This document shows, piece by piece, positions 54,545 through 63,526 of a stretch of 64,000 nucleotides of DNA. The notes under the pieces were generated by a model. The model searched no databases and was not told the origin of the DNA. It saw only the letters and a list, made by a program, of their open reading frames with translations. The stretch's first letter is position 1. The number at the start of each line of letters is the position of its first letter. The position numbers were made by a program, and so were the translations under genes. The DNA is from Thalassobaculum_A sp040219215 (GTDB taxonomy: Bacteria; Pseudomonadota; Alphaproteobacteria; Thalassobaculales; Thalassobaculaceae): the NCBI RefSeq assembly GCF_040219215.1, contig NZ_JAVJSX010000031.1, forward strand, positions 124,001 through 188,000, in the 5' to 3' direction.

Positions 54545-56149
54545 CTACTTAAGACGACCGATCTCTCGATGATACGCTGTCACGAAAGCGGCACCGAAGA
54601 TTTCTCGAACCGCATCTGCCGATTGCGGCGGGTGCCCGCTCGCAAACTGATCCAGCAGAGCCTCAAGCGCGGACGCCGCTGCGGAACTGTTCGCCGAAAG
54701 CGCTGCCACCGACTGTCGGGTTGCGGCGTCCAGGGATTGGGCCGGATGGATGCCGTTTGACAGCGACTGTTTCAACGCTGCTTCACCTGACCGGAACACC
54801 AGGAATGGGTTGTCCTGGTCCTGGCCGAGATCGTTCGGATCGATGCCGGCCGCCCGGGCCAGGGCATTGCGCGCGTCGAACGCTCCGGCAATGCCGAGTG
54901 CTGCCGACCGTGCTGCACGGCCCACCAGTTCGATGATGTGATGCGAATCCATACCTTCCAGCACGCTGGGGTCAACGCCCAGCCCCGTCGCCAGGGCGGT
55001 AAGAACAGGTTCGTTGGATGGCACACCGGACGGGAGGTCCTTCGTCTCATCCTTTTCCCCATCGAGCGGCTGGTCGGCAGGGGAAGGCGAGGTTGACGAG
55101 TGCGGGACCGGCGACAGCGGCTCAGGCCCGTTGCCGGTGCCCGGTACCGGCCGGAGCAGAGGGACGTTGTCGGGGAGCACGCCCTTGACCGGCGCTGGAG
55201 CAGGCGGGGCGATCGGTTGGGGCAGCAGGTCGTCAAAATCGTCGTCGGGCAACATTGGACGTGTCGCCGCCGGCGCCGGCGTGGGTGGGACGGGCGGACG
55301 GGATGGCACTATTCCGGGTGGTGGCGCGCCACGTTCAGTGGCCGGGGGGGTCACCGGCGGAGGAGAGTCGGGCAGAAGCGCATCGAAATCGTCCGGCAAC
55401 TTCGACGTCGGAGCCGCGGCCGGCTGCACCGGAGGGGTTTGCGAAATCGAAGGGGGGGGCTCTGACACCGGGCTTTTGAAGTCGATGTCTTCCGGCAGTC
55501 GAGGTTTGGTTGCCGGGGGCGTCTTGGGAGCAGGCGCGGTTGGCGCAGGCGCTGTTCTTCGGGGCGGCGGCGGAGGGATCGGCTCCTTGCGCAGGGGCGC
55601 GGGAGCCGGGGTGGGCCGGCTGGTGGTGGGCGGAGGTGCTTTGGCGCTTGTCAGCGGTGGCTGGTCGAATGCGTCGTCTGGAATCTCCAGCCGGCCAAGG
55701 CGCGGCTCATTGCCCCTCCGGTCGACGACGTCCAGGATGTCCTTCGGTGGCTGTGTTCCGACGCCCCCGAGCAAGGCCGATCCCACATTCACCGACATGG
55801 TTACGCCGGGCCTCTGCTGTGCCGCGCCGTCCCGAATCCTGACCGCAATCTCATAGTCGCCGAGCACCAGCCGGTCGCCGTTCGACAGAACCGCATGCTG
55901 GTCGCGGCCGAGCGCAGTGGCATCGCCATTCACGAACACGCCGTTGGTGCTGATATCGGTGACCCGGAACTGGCCGCCGCTGCAGTCGATCTCGGCATGC
56001 CGAGACGAGATGTACCGGTTCGGGTCCGGCAGAATCCAGGAATTGTCGCGTCCCCTGCCGATCGACCCGCCTGCTTCCGTGAACGTGTGCGATTGGGCGT
56101 CGCCCATCAGCGATTTTTGAAAGCTGATGATCTCCAAGGTCAATTCCAT
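54545..56149 (-). CDS. tagH: T6SS-associated FHA-domain protein (TagH/Fha)
   Basis: About 534 residues from ATG 56149, with GGAG eight bases upstream. The N-terminal FHA domain (about 1-110) has the phosphothreonine-binding residues in GRGRDNSW, ISSRHAEI and STNGVFVNG. A long Pro/Ala-rich linker (about 120-350) follows. The C-terminal domain (LTALATGLGVDPSVLEG onward) matches the TagH family. It would be the phosphorylation-dependent switch acted on by PpkA and PppA. The linker is unusually long and repetitive in composition. Confidence 0.9.
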   Translation of the reverse strand: MELTLEIISFQKSLMGDAQSHTFTEAGGSIGRGRDNSWILPDPNRYISSRHAEIDCSGGQFRVTDISTNGVFVNGDATALGRDQHAVLSNGDRLVLGDYEIAVRIRDGAAQQRPGVTMSVNVGSALLGGVGTQPPKDILDVVDRRGNEPRLGRLEIPDDAFDQPPLTSAKAPPPTTSRPTPAPAPLRKEPIPPPPPRRTAPAPTAPAPKTPPATKPRLPEDIDFKSPVSEPPPSISQTPPVQPAAAPTSKLPDDFDALLPDSPPPVTPPATERGAPPPGIVPSRPPVPPTPAPAATRPMLPDDDFDDLLPQPIAPPAPAPVKGVLPDNVPLLRPVPGTGNGPEPLSPVPHSSTSPSPADQPLDGEKDETKDLPSGVPSNEPVLTALATGLGVDPSVLEGMDSHHIIELVGRAARSAALGIAGAFDARNALARAAGIDPNDLGQDQDNPFLVFRSGEAALKQSLSNGIHPAQSLDAATRQSVAALSANSSAAASALEALLDQFASGHPPQSADAVREIFGAAFVTAYHREIGRLK

Positions 56150-56245
56150 CTGACGAGCTCCGACACGAGTCTCTCCGGCAGTGGCGGCGCGGCCGACAGC
56201 GAACCTCGCATTACCCGCCACCAGGAGCAATCGTGTTGACGCGGT

Positions 56246-58033
56246 TCACCCGCCATCATCGTCGCCGGTGATCGGGATGTCGAAATGCATGGACGCACCG
56301 GGGGCGACATCGGCGCCGGAGCGGACGACGATCGCCAGAACCGGCTGTCCGTCGTCATCACTGTCCAGCCGGACCTCGGCGCTGGATCCGGGGCCGGTCT
56401 CTCCAATCAGTGAGCCGAGATAGGCCTCCACGCGTTCACGCAGGTCGGTCGAGCGACCTGCGCTGAACAGCCGGTCGGCGTTCCACTGCAGGCCGTGGAC
56501 GACCTGTGATTGGAACAGCACGGTCGGCAGCGCCGTTTCGAAAGCCGATTCCCGATCCCGTGCCTTGCGAACCGACGGCATGCGCAACAGGCGTGCCTGA
56601 TCGCGCCCGCGTTCGGCGACCAGCGTGATCAGTCCGGCGTTGGCAACGCTGTCGGCCGCGTTGACCGACAGCGCCGGGCGCACCGGCCCTTCCAGATCGT
56701 CGACGGTACTGTCCACGATAACCAGGTTGTCGACGATCTGGTCGGTCGTCCGGCCAACGCATGGCCAGCCTCGCTGTGCCGCGGCGGCGGCCAGCAGGGT
56801 GGCGACCGCTGGTGCCACGCCTACGTCGAGCGGCTGGCCGATCCTGCGGGCGCCGTTGGCGGGCGACGTCCGTCCGGGAAGGTCGTCATGGGCGTCGCGC
56901 AGTGCGATGCGGCTGAGACACAGACCGAGCCAGACAGCGTTCGAGGCGTCGCGCAGTGACCGCCAGGCAGTGAAGCGGTCGTCGGCAAATCGCGTCTCAG
57001 GGTCATGCATGGCCGCCAGTGACCCTGACTCGGCTTCACCTGCGAAATCCGATCCGGCGTTGGCGAGGACGACGGCGCGTCTCGAAGCTCCGAAGTCCGC
57101 CAGCCGGCGAAGCCGAGCGATGTCGCGGTCGCTGGCGTCATAGTCGTTCAGGTCGACAACCAGGCGGACGGGACCTGCCGCGTCCAGATCGTCTTCCGGA
57201 ACCGTTGCTTCCAGCGCATCGGCGACCGAGTCGATCTCGGACTCCAGGATATCGATGGTGATCCGGGCCTGCTGATCGATCCGTCGCGCCAGAAAGCGCA
57301 GTGCCGTCCATGAGCGCTCAAGGCACCGGAAGTCTGGATGATCGAGCACCGCGGCGATCTGGGCGGTGAGAATCGCCTCGAGGCCCTCCGGTGCGATGCT
57401 TGCCGACGGAGTGGGTCGCTTGGAGCCGCGCGAAACTTCGGAGATGAAGCCGCTCAGCGCCCTGCGCGCCGGATCGTCGGGCGTCTCCTGAGTGGTCCCC
57501 GGGGACGCCGAGGGACCGTCGACCATGTCGAGCAGGCGGTCGATGGAGTCGTCGCCGGAAGAGTCGGCGCCGTCCCGTCCGGATTGGACTGGCTCGGCCG
57601 ACGTCGCGGATGCCTGCTCCTGGGCGGCGGGCGCGTCGGTCAGGGCTCGATGCACGGCAGCGAGATCGCGGAACCCATCCACCGTACTGCCAGGTCGGGG
57701 CGCGTTCCGGGCGGCAAGCACGCGTTTCAGTTCCGGCACCGCTCTTGCTACAGCAGCGGGCTTGAAGTCGCGGCGGTGCCGGAATGTCAGCTGGATGGAC
57801 AGCTCGGTGCCGTCGGCTCGCAGAAGGTCGGCAGCCCGAAACGACAGCGCGGGCCCAGTCCTCTCCAGAAGACCGGCGACGCCACTCGCGTCGAGCCGGT
57901 GAAATTTGTTCCGTTCCAGGCCGAACCGGCCAACGACCAGGATTCGCAGTGGAAGGGCGCGGAACTGCAGTGGCGCACCGACGCCGGGCCGAGCGGTCTT
58001 GCCAGATCCCGGAGGGAGATCGCTGGGATTCAT
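56246..58033 (-). CDS. TssB-TssC fusion sheath paralogue
   Basis: About 595 residues from ATG 58033, with GGAG eight bases upstream. Residues 25-115 resemble TssB/VipA: LPLRILVVGRFGLE, LTFRHRRDFKPAAVARAVPE. Residues 160-590 resemble TssC/VipB, including the N-terminal region (DSIDRLLDMVDGP, then ARRALSGFISEV), LEAILTAQIAAVLDHPDFRC, WTALRFLARRID and FTAWRSLRDASNAVWLGLC. A charged linker joins them (about 116-160). Separate tssB and tssC lie 3 kb away, so this is an extra copy, not the only sheath. It may join the sheath as a minor part, cap it, or control it. It is the first gene of the minus arm. Confidence 0.85.
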   Translation of the reverse strand: MNPSDLPPGSGKTARPGVGAPLQFRALPLRILVVGRFGLERNKFHRLDASGVAGLLERTGPALSFRAADLLRADGTELSIQLTFRHRRDFKPAAVARAVPELKRVLAARNAPRPGSTVDGFRDLAAVHRALTDAPAAQEQASATSAEPVQSGRDGADSSGDDSIDRLLDMVDGPSASPGTTQETPDDPARRALSGFISEVSRGSKRPTPSASIAPEGLEAILTAQIAAVLDHPDFRCLERSWTALRFLARRIDQQARITIDILESEIDSVADALEATVPEDDLDAAGPVRLVVDLNDYDASDRDIARLRRLADFGASRRAVVLANAGSDFAGEAESGSLAAMHDPETRFADDRFTAWRSLRDASNAVWLGLCLSRIALRDAHDDLPGRTSPANGARRIGQPLDVGVAPAVATLLAAAAAQRGWPCVGRTTDQIVDNLVIVDSTVDDLEGPVRPALSVNAADSVANAGLITLVAERGRDQARLLRMPSVRKARDRESAFETALPTVLFQSQVVHGLQWNADRLFSAGRSTDLRERVEAYLGSLIGETGPGSSAEVRLDSDDDGQPVLAIVVRSGADVAPGASMHFDIPITGDDDGG

Positions 58034-58305
58034 GGCGGAGTCTCCGCTCGGTGTCACGAGGCCTCAGTAAGCCCGGAATATCGGCCCGAAGCAACAGCTT
58101 GCCTTCTCGACACCCGACCGCGAATCCCCGACACTATCGGCGTGATCAATCACAGGACAGTCCCGGCGATTGGTATGGAGACCGAGCGTCAGCCGCGCGA
58201 GGACGAGCATCCGACGCAACGCACCGGACCAAGGCGGGTATACGGCGGGACCGTGTCTTCCAGTCACTCCGAGCGCGGTCAGCCGGTTGACCGTGGGGTG
58301 ATCCG
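58034..58305. promoter_or_regulatory. Divergent promoter region of the two T6SS arms
   Basis: This 272-base gap separates the minus-strand T6SS arm from the plus-strand arm and should hold both promoters. I saw no clear sigma-70 pair or sigma-54 GG-N10-GC element and no long palindrome. Confidence 0.4.
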
Positions 58306-59082
58306 TTGGGTCGCCTGATCGGCCAGACGATCGCCGAACGGTATGAGATCGACGCGGTCATCGGCAGACGGCCGTCCGGTGTTGCCTATCGGGCAGTTGA
58401 TCGATCTTGGCGGGTCGGTGGCGACGGACATCGCACGGTTACGATAACGATCCTGGACGCCGACCTGACCGGGGATCCAGGCGCACCGCATCGTGTCCTC
58501 CAGGCCACCGGGCGGGTTCGCGATCTCGCGCATCCGGTGTTCGAGACCGTCTACGAAGTAACGCGGCATGACGATCGAACCTGCGTGGTTGCGGCCCATC
58601 GCGGCGGCCGGACGTTGATGAGCCTGCTCGGCAGCGGATCCGATGCGGGGTGGCCGCTGCGCTCGGTGCTGCCGATCGGTCACCGAATAGCCGAGGGCCT
58701 GTCGCACGCTCATCGAGCCGGGCTGTTTCACGGCGCGCTGGGGCTGGACACAATAGTCCTGTCCGCGGACGACGCGGTGCTCGTGCTGGAACTGGGCTTG
58801 GCGGCCGCGCTGAAGTCCGGTGCGGTGGCCGGAGGACTGCCGGATGCTCGCGGCGACGTGCTTGGGTTGGCGCGTGTCATGACGGCGCTCTTGACCGGTG
58901 GATCGGCGTCCCGGGGCACGCGACCAATCCGGCCGCCCGGACTGCGGGACTCGTCCTGGCAGGCGTTGATGCAGGGGCTGGCGGGAGATCCGGTCGATGG
59001 CTGGGATAGTCCTGAAGCGTTCATGGTATCCCTGGAAGACCCGGGCTGGTTTGGTCGGCTGGTCGGGCGTCGCGCGCGGTGA
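58306..59082 (+). CDS. Pseudokinase (degenerate Ser/Thr kinase), T6SS-linked
   Basis: About 258 residues from TTG 58306, with GGGGTGAT just upstream. The bilobal kinase outline is visible: a glycine-loop-like IGRRPSGVAYRAVD, the alpha-E/loop region LSHAHRAGLFHGALGLDTIVL, and an alpha-F-like DVLGLARVMTALLTG. But the VAIK lysine is lost (TITIL), HRD-LKPxN is replaced by H142-GALGLDT, and DFG by LELG. ATP chemistry is thus very unlikely. As first gene of the arm carrying tssA-B-C-E-F, it may act as a scaffold or compete with the true kinase. Confidence 0.8.
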   Translation: MGRLIGQTIAERYEIDAVIGRRPSGVAYRAVDRSWRVGGDGHRTVTITILDADLTGDPGAPHRVLQATGRVRDLAHPVFETVYEVTRHDDRTCVVAAHRGGRTLMSLLGSGSDAGWPLRSVLPIGHRIAEGLSHAHRAGLFHGALGLDTIVLSADDAVLVLELGLAAALKSGAVAGGLPDARGDVLGLARVMTALLTGGSASRGTRPIRPPGLRDSSWQALMQGLAGDPVDGWDSPEAFMVSLEDPGWFGRLVGRRAR

Positions 59083-59168
59083 CACCGGTGTGATGCGGCA
59101 AAGTCTTGGTTCGTTCGTGTGCCTGACGCTACCATCAGCCGCTGGAACAGAGTGATCGGGGAGCGGGG

Positions 59169-60926
59169 ATGGCATTGCAGGATCTGCCCAGCGGTGGGCT
59201 AGGCCGGGACCCGATCCCCGGTCCTGACCCGGCGGGTGAGAATGTCCGGTACGAGGAGGAGTTTACCCGGCTCGAGGACGAGATCGGCAAGATGCAGAGT
59301 GCCGGTCCGGCGGCGGTCGATTGGCCGAGTGTCGTCTCGATGGCGAGCGCGATCCTGGCCGGACGCTCCAAGGATCTCCTGGTCGCCAGTTGGCTGACCG
59401 TTGCGTTGAATCGCGAAGAGGGCATGCGGGGACTGGCTGCCGGAATCGACGTGATCCAAGGGATCGTGGAGACTTACTGGGAAGACTGCTTCCCGCCGAT
59501 CAAGCGAATGCGGGCCAGGGTGGGGGCGATCGAATGGATTGCCGAACGCGCCGGGACAAGCTTGGCCGATGTCACCGCCACATCCGAGAATGCGGAGTTG
59601 ATCGTCCAGCTTTTCGACGCCGTGGACGGCCTCGACAGAACGTTTTCCGAGAAAGCCGACGGTGTTCAGGCCAATCTTGGCGACCTTCTGCGGCCATTGC
59701 GCAACCTGAAACGCGACGCCGACTTCATGATGGCGGAAGTCGCCAAGAAGGCCGCGGCTGCAGCCGAGGCCGAAGCGGCCGCTCAGGCGGCAGCCAGTGC
59801 CGAGCCCGCACCGTCGGCGGAGGCAGCGGCACCGGCTGACGGTGGCCCGCCTGCGGCATCGGACGAGCCGGCCGCGTCACCGCCTGCAGCACCAACCCCC
59901 GTCGCTCCCGCAACTCCTGCGGCTCCTCCTGCTCCTGCTCCGGTTGCCGCCGCCGCGCCGCCTCCGGTGGCCGCGGTCGCCGTCCCGGCTGCGTCAGGGC
60001 CGGAGATGGACCGGGCGATCAATACCCTGCGAAGCAATGTGGTCGCCATGGCCAAGGCGATCAGGTCGGCGAGTCCGGGCGACCCACGATCCTATCAGCT
60101 GCTGCGCAGCGTCCTGTGGCTGCCGGTGCAGGCAGCACCGCCGGATCAGGACGGGCGTACCATGCTGCCCGATCCGACCCGCGAACTCGGGCCGGTTCTG
60201 GCGACGCTGGCCGACGCCGGCGATCCTCTGAAGCTGCTGGAATTCTGCGAGGGCAACGCCGTCGATCGATTGTTCTGGCTGGATCTGCACCGGCATTCGG
60301 CGTCGGCGCTCGGCGCGCTGGGCCACACAGCGGCCCGTGACGCCCTGCAGGGGCAGACGGCGGCGTTTCTGAAGCGGTTCCCCAAAGTGGTTGGATTGGC
60401 ATTCGATGGCGGGACGGCGTTCGCCGACGCGGCAACCCGCATGTGGATCACCGATGAGTTGATGTCCAGCGGCAGCGCTGGAGGTGCGGGAGCCGGCGAC
60501 GGCCTGGGAGCTGACTTCGCAGAGATCCGCTCCAATGCTCGAGCGCTCGCTGCCAAAGGAAATCTCGGCGACGCTGCCGTGGTGTTCGAAAACGCTCGAA
60601 ACCAGGCGGTGGGTGAGCGATCGCGGTTTCTTTGGGACCTTGAGAAAGCCCGGCTGTGCATGGACGCCGGCCGGCCCGATCTGGCGATGTCCCTGTTGAT
60701 GCATCTGGACAAGTTGTCGTGCAAGTTTAGTCTCGATGTCTGGGACCCGTCCGTCTGTGTGGATCTGACCACGATGCTGCTTCGTGGCAGTTCGCTCGAC
60801 GTGGGTGGAGAGGTGGACCCCGATTGGGCGACGCTCCGTCGTGAATGGACGACGCGGCTGTCGCGATTGGACATGCGGGCGGCGGTCGAGTTGGGTGAGT
60901 TCTCGGCTCAGGCCGGGGCGGAGTAA
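59169..60926 (+). CDS. tssA: T6SS protein TssA
   Basis: About 585 residues. The N-terminal ImpA_N domain is clear: PDPAGENVRYEEEFTRLEDE and AAVDWPSVVSMASAIL, then DLLVASWLTVALNREEG and WEDCFPPIKRMRARVGAIEW. A roughly 80-residue Ala/Pro linker (about 200-280) leads to a C-terminal helical domain. TssA caps and organises the baseplate and growing tail. Which TssA class it is cannot be settled by eye. It is followed 44 bases later by tssB. Confidence 0.93.
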   Translation: MALQDLPSGGLGRDPIPGPDPAGENVRYEEEFTRLEDEIGKMQSAGPAAVDWPSVVSMASAILAGRSKDLLVASWLTVALNREEGMRGLAAGIDVIQGIVETYWEDCFPPIKRMRARVGAIEWIAERAGTSLADVTATSENAELIVQLFDAVDGLDRTFSEKADGVQANLGDLLRPLRNLKRDADFMMAEVAKKAAAAAEAEAAAQAAASAEPAPSAEAAAPADGGPPAASDEPAASPPAAPTPVAPATPAAPPAPAPVAAAAPPPVAAVAVPAASGPEMDRAINTLRSNVVAMAKAIRSASPGDPRSYQLLRSVLWLPVQAAPPDQDGRTMLPDPTRELGPVLATLADAGDPLKLLEFCEGNAVDRLFWLDLHRHSASALGALGHTAARDALQGQTAAFLKRFPKVVGLAFDGGTAFADAATRMWITDELMSSGSAGGAGAGDGLGADFAEIRSNARALAAKGNLGDAAVVFENARNQAVGERSRFLWDLEKARLCMDAGRPDLAMSLLMHLDKLSCKFSLDVWDPSVCVDLTTMLLRGSSLDVGGEVDPDWATLRREWTTRLSRLDMRAAVELGEFSAQAGAE

Positions 60927-60970
60927 CGTTCGGCCGATCGATCGGCCGACGGGCGTTGAGGAGGGAAGGG

Positions 60971-61468
60971 ATGGCACAAGAAGGATCCGTGGCTCCGAAG
61001 GAGCGCGTGAACATCCGCTACAGGCCGGCGACCGGTGACGCAAAGGAAGAAATCGAGCTTCCGATGAAGCACGTGATCCTTGGGGATTTCACGTTGCGCG
61101 CCGACGAGACACCGCTTGAAGAGCGTGAGCGGGTCAACGTCAACAAGGACAATTTCAACGATGTGATGCGTGGCATGGACCTCAAGGTCGATGCCAACGT
61201 CGCCGACCGGCTGTCCGATGAAGCCGATGCTCAGATGAGCGTTCACCTCAAGTTCGATTCTCTCAAGGATTTCGAGCCGGAGCAGGTCGTCAATCAGGTC
61301 CCGGAGTTGCGCAAGCTGCTGGAGCTTCGACAGGCCCTGGTCGCCCTCAAGGGGCCGCTTGGCAACACGCCCGCGTTCCGCAAGGCCATCCAGAGCATCG
61401 TCGACGACGAAGGCGCGCGCGCAGCATTGCTCAAGGAGCTCGGGGCCGATGAGGCTGACAAATCCTGA
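60971..61468 (+). CDS. tssB: T6SS sheath small subunit TssB (VipA)
   Basis: About 165 residues, standard, from ATG 60971 with a GGGAAGGG site. Motifs: VNIRYRPATGDAKEEIELPM, HVILGDFTLR, VNVDKDNFNDVM-like VNVNKDNFNDVM, and FDSLKDFEPEQVVNQVPELR. LRKLLELRQALVALKGPLGN is conserved in all TssB. It assembles with TssC to make the contractile sheath. The N-terminal part of the fusion protein at 56246-58033 aligns with it. Confidence 0.97.
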   Translation: MAQEGSVAPKERVNIRYRPATGDAKEEIELPMKHVILGDFTLRADETPLEERERVNVNKDNFNDVMRGMDLKVDANVADRLSDEADAQMSVHLKFDSLKDFEPEQVVNQVPELRKLLELRQALVALKGPLGNTPAFRKAIQSIVDDEGARAALLKELGADEADKS

Positions 61469-61549
61469 CCGGCGTCCATGCCGGTGCCGAGCGGCGCAAG
61501 CCGACTGATGTGGCCGGCATAACGGCCGGATACGAACGGAGGGGTGATC

Positions 61550-63034
61550 GTGTCGTCGACTGATACAGAGAACCAAGGGGCTGCAGCCCAAACGGTTGAG
61601 TCCGACTCGCTGCTTGATCAGATCATGCAGGAGACGCGGTATGCGCCGAACCAGGAAGGCTACGATGTCGCCCGACAGGGCGTGGCGGCCTTCATTGCCG
61701 AACTGATCAAGCCGAACCAGGGCGCTGCCAAAGTCCAGGCGGGTATGGTCGATCAGATGATCGCGGAGATCGACCGCAAACTGTCGGCGCAGGTCGACGC
61801 GATCCTGCACAACGACGACGTCAAGAAGCTGGAAAGCGCGTGGCGCGGGCTGAAGTTCCTCGTCGACCGGACGGACTTCCGTCAGAACATCAAGATTGAA
61901 CTGCTGAACGTGTCGAAGGATCAGTTGCTCGAGGATTTCGAGGACGCGCCCGAAGTCGTTCAGTCAGGTCTCTACAAGCACATCTATACCGACGAGTATG
62001 GCGTGTTCGGCGGCCAGCCGATCGGGGCGATCATCGCCAACTACGAATTCGACGCCGGCTCGCAGGACATCCAGTTGCTGCGCTATGTCTCCAACGTCGG
62101 TGCGATGGCTCACGCGCCGATGTTTGCCGCGGCTTCTCCGAAAATGTTCGGGGTCGACCGGCACGAGGATATTGCCGGCCTGAAGGATTTGCAGGCGATC
62201 TTCGAAGGTCCGCAGTACGCCAAGTGGAATGCCTTCCGGGAGACCGAAGACTCCCGCTACGTTGGCCTGACCGTGCCGCGCTTCATGCTTCGCGAGCCGT
62301 ACGGCGAGGATTCCAATCCGATCAAGGCTTTCAATTACAACGAAGAATCGGATGGCGAGACCGACAATTACCTTTGGGGGAACGCGGCCTTCGCGTTCGC
62401 GTCGAGGCTGTCCGACAGTTTCGCCAAGTATCGCTGGTGCCCGAACGTGATCGGCCCGCAGAGCGGTGGTGCGGTCGAGAACCTTCCGATGCACAACTAC
62501 CAGAGCATGGGGCAGAACGAGACCAAGGCACCGACCGAGGTGATGGTTTCCGACCGCCGGGAGTACGAGTTGGCCGAGCAGGGCTTCATTGCGCTGGTCA
62601 ATCGCAAGGGCGCCAATAACGCGACCTTCTTCTCGGCGAATTCGGTACAGAAGCCGAAGTATTTCGGTAACACCCCGGAGGGCAAGGCGGCCGAGACCAA
62701 CTACAAGCTTGGCACCCAGCTGCCGTACATGCTCGTGATCAACCGGCTGGCGCATTACATCAAGGTATTGCAGCGCGAGAACATCGGCAGCTGGAAGAAC
62801 CGCGGCGAACTGGAAAGCGAACTGAACAACTGGATTCGGCAGTACGTCTCGGATCAGGAGAATCCGTCGGCCGAAGTCCGCAGCCGCAGGCCGCTTCGCC
62901 GTGCCGACATCAAGGTGGAGGATGTCGAGGGTGAGCCCGGCTGGTACAGCGTCAGCATGGCGGTTCAACCGCACTTCAAGTACATGGGTGCGGACTTCAC
63001 GCTGTCCCTGAAGGGCAAGCTCGACAAGTCCTGA
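61550..63034 (+). CDS. tssC: T6SS sheath large subunit TssC (VipB)
   Basis: About 494 residues from GTG 61550, chosen because GGAGG is seven bases upstream; a GTG at 61544 is too close to it. Motifs: LDQIMQETRYAPNQEGYDVA (the ClpV-binding N-terminal region), IDRKLSAQVDAILHNDDVKK, AWRGLKFLVDRTDF, FGGQPIGAIIANYEFD and DFTLSLKGKLDKS at the end. It forms the outer layer of the contractile sheath with TssB. The TssC-like part of the fusion protein aligns with its full length. Confidence 0.97.
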   Translation: MSSTDTENQGAAAQTVESDSLLDQIMQETRYAPNQEGYDVARQGVAAFIAELIKPNQGAAKVQAGMVDQMIAEIDRKLSAQVDAILHNDDVKKLESAWRGLKFLVDRTDFRQNIKIELLNVSKDQLLEDFEDAPEVVQSGLYKHIYTDEYGVFGGQPIGAIIANYEFDAGSQDIQLLRYVSNVGAMAHAPMFAAASPKMFGVDRHEDIAGLKDLQAIFEGPQYAKWNAFRETEDSRYVGLTVPRFMLREPYGEDSNPIKAFNYNEESDGETDNYLWGNAAFAFASRLSDSFAKYRWCPNVIGPQSGGAVENLPMHNYQSMGQNETKAPTEVMVSDRREYELAEQGFIALVNRKGANNATFFSANSVQKPKYFGNTPEGKAAETNYKLGTQLPYMLVINRLAHYIKVLQRENIGSWKNRGELESELNNWIRQYVSDQENPSAEVRSRRPLRRADIKVEDVEGEPGWYSVSMAVQPHFKYMGADFTLSLKGKLDKS

Positions 63035-63118
63035 TAGTCACCCCTCCGCGGTCCGGCCTCCGGCGGTTCCGGCAGGCTGGGCCGTGGCGGATCGACCGTT
63101 TCGGGAAGGGATGGCGGG

Positions 63119-63526
63119 ATGGCTGAACGGACGCTGCTGCAGCGGCTGATCGACGACGAGGCTCCGGTGGCGGGTCGTCCGTTCGATACCTCCGTGGCGA
63201 CGCAGTCGATCGTCGACTACCTGCAGATCTTGATGAACACCCGCCAGGGTGCGGTCGGGACCCGCCCGGATTTCGGCCTGCCGGACTTCAACGACATGGC
63301 GAGCGAGTTCCCGGCGGCGGTGCCGGCAATCGCACGCGCGATCAAACAGCAGATCGACGCCTTTGAACCACGGCTGCGCAACGTCGTTGTGCGTCACGTG
63401 CCGGATCCCGACCGTCCGTTGAATCTTGCGTATCGAATCAAGGCGGAACTCGCGGTCGAGGAGTCCGATGATCCGGTGACCTTCGAGACGGTTTTCGGGA
63501 GCGACGGGTCGGTACGAATTCGATGA
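63119..63526 (+). CDS. tssE: T6SS baseplate protein TssE (gp25-like)
   Basis: About 135 residues. The gp25-like fold is shown by TLLQRLIDDEAP, SIVDYLQILMNTRQGAV, RPDFGLPDFNDM and IKQQIDAFEPRLRNVVV. It sits at the sheath end of the baseplate and helps start polymerisation. The last four bases overlap the tssF start, so the two are co-translated. Confidence 0.95.
   Translation: MAERTLLQRLIDDEAPVAGRPFDTSVATQSIVDYLQILMNTRQGAVGTRPDFGLPDFNDMASEFPAAVPAIARAIKQQIDAFEPRLRNVVVRHVPDPDRPLNLAYRIKAELAVEESDDPVTFETVFGSDGSVRIR

Noticed and set aside
55200..55700. Tandem DNA repeat in the FHA gene
   Set aside because: The region encodes a Pro/Ala-rich linker with biased codons but without a regular repeat unit.
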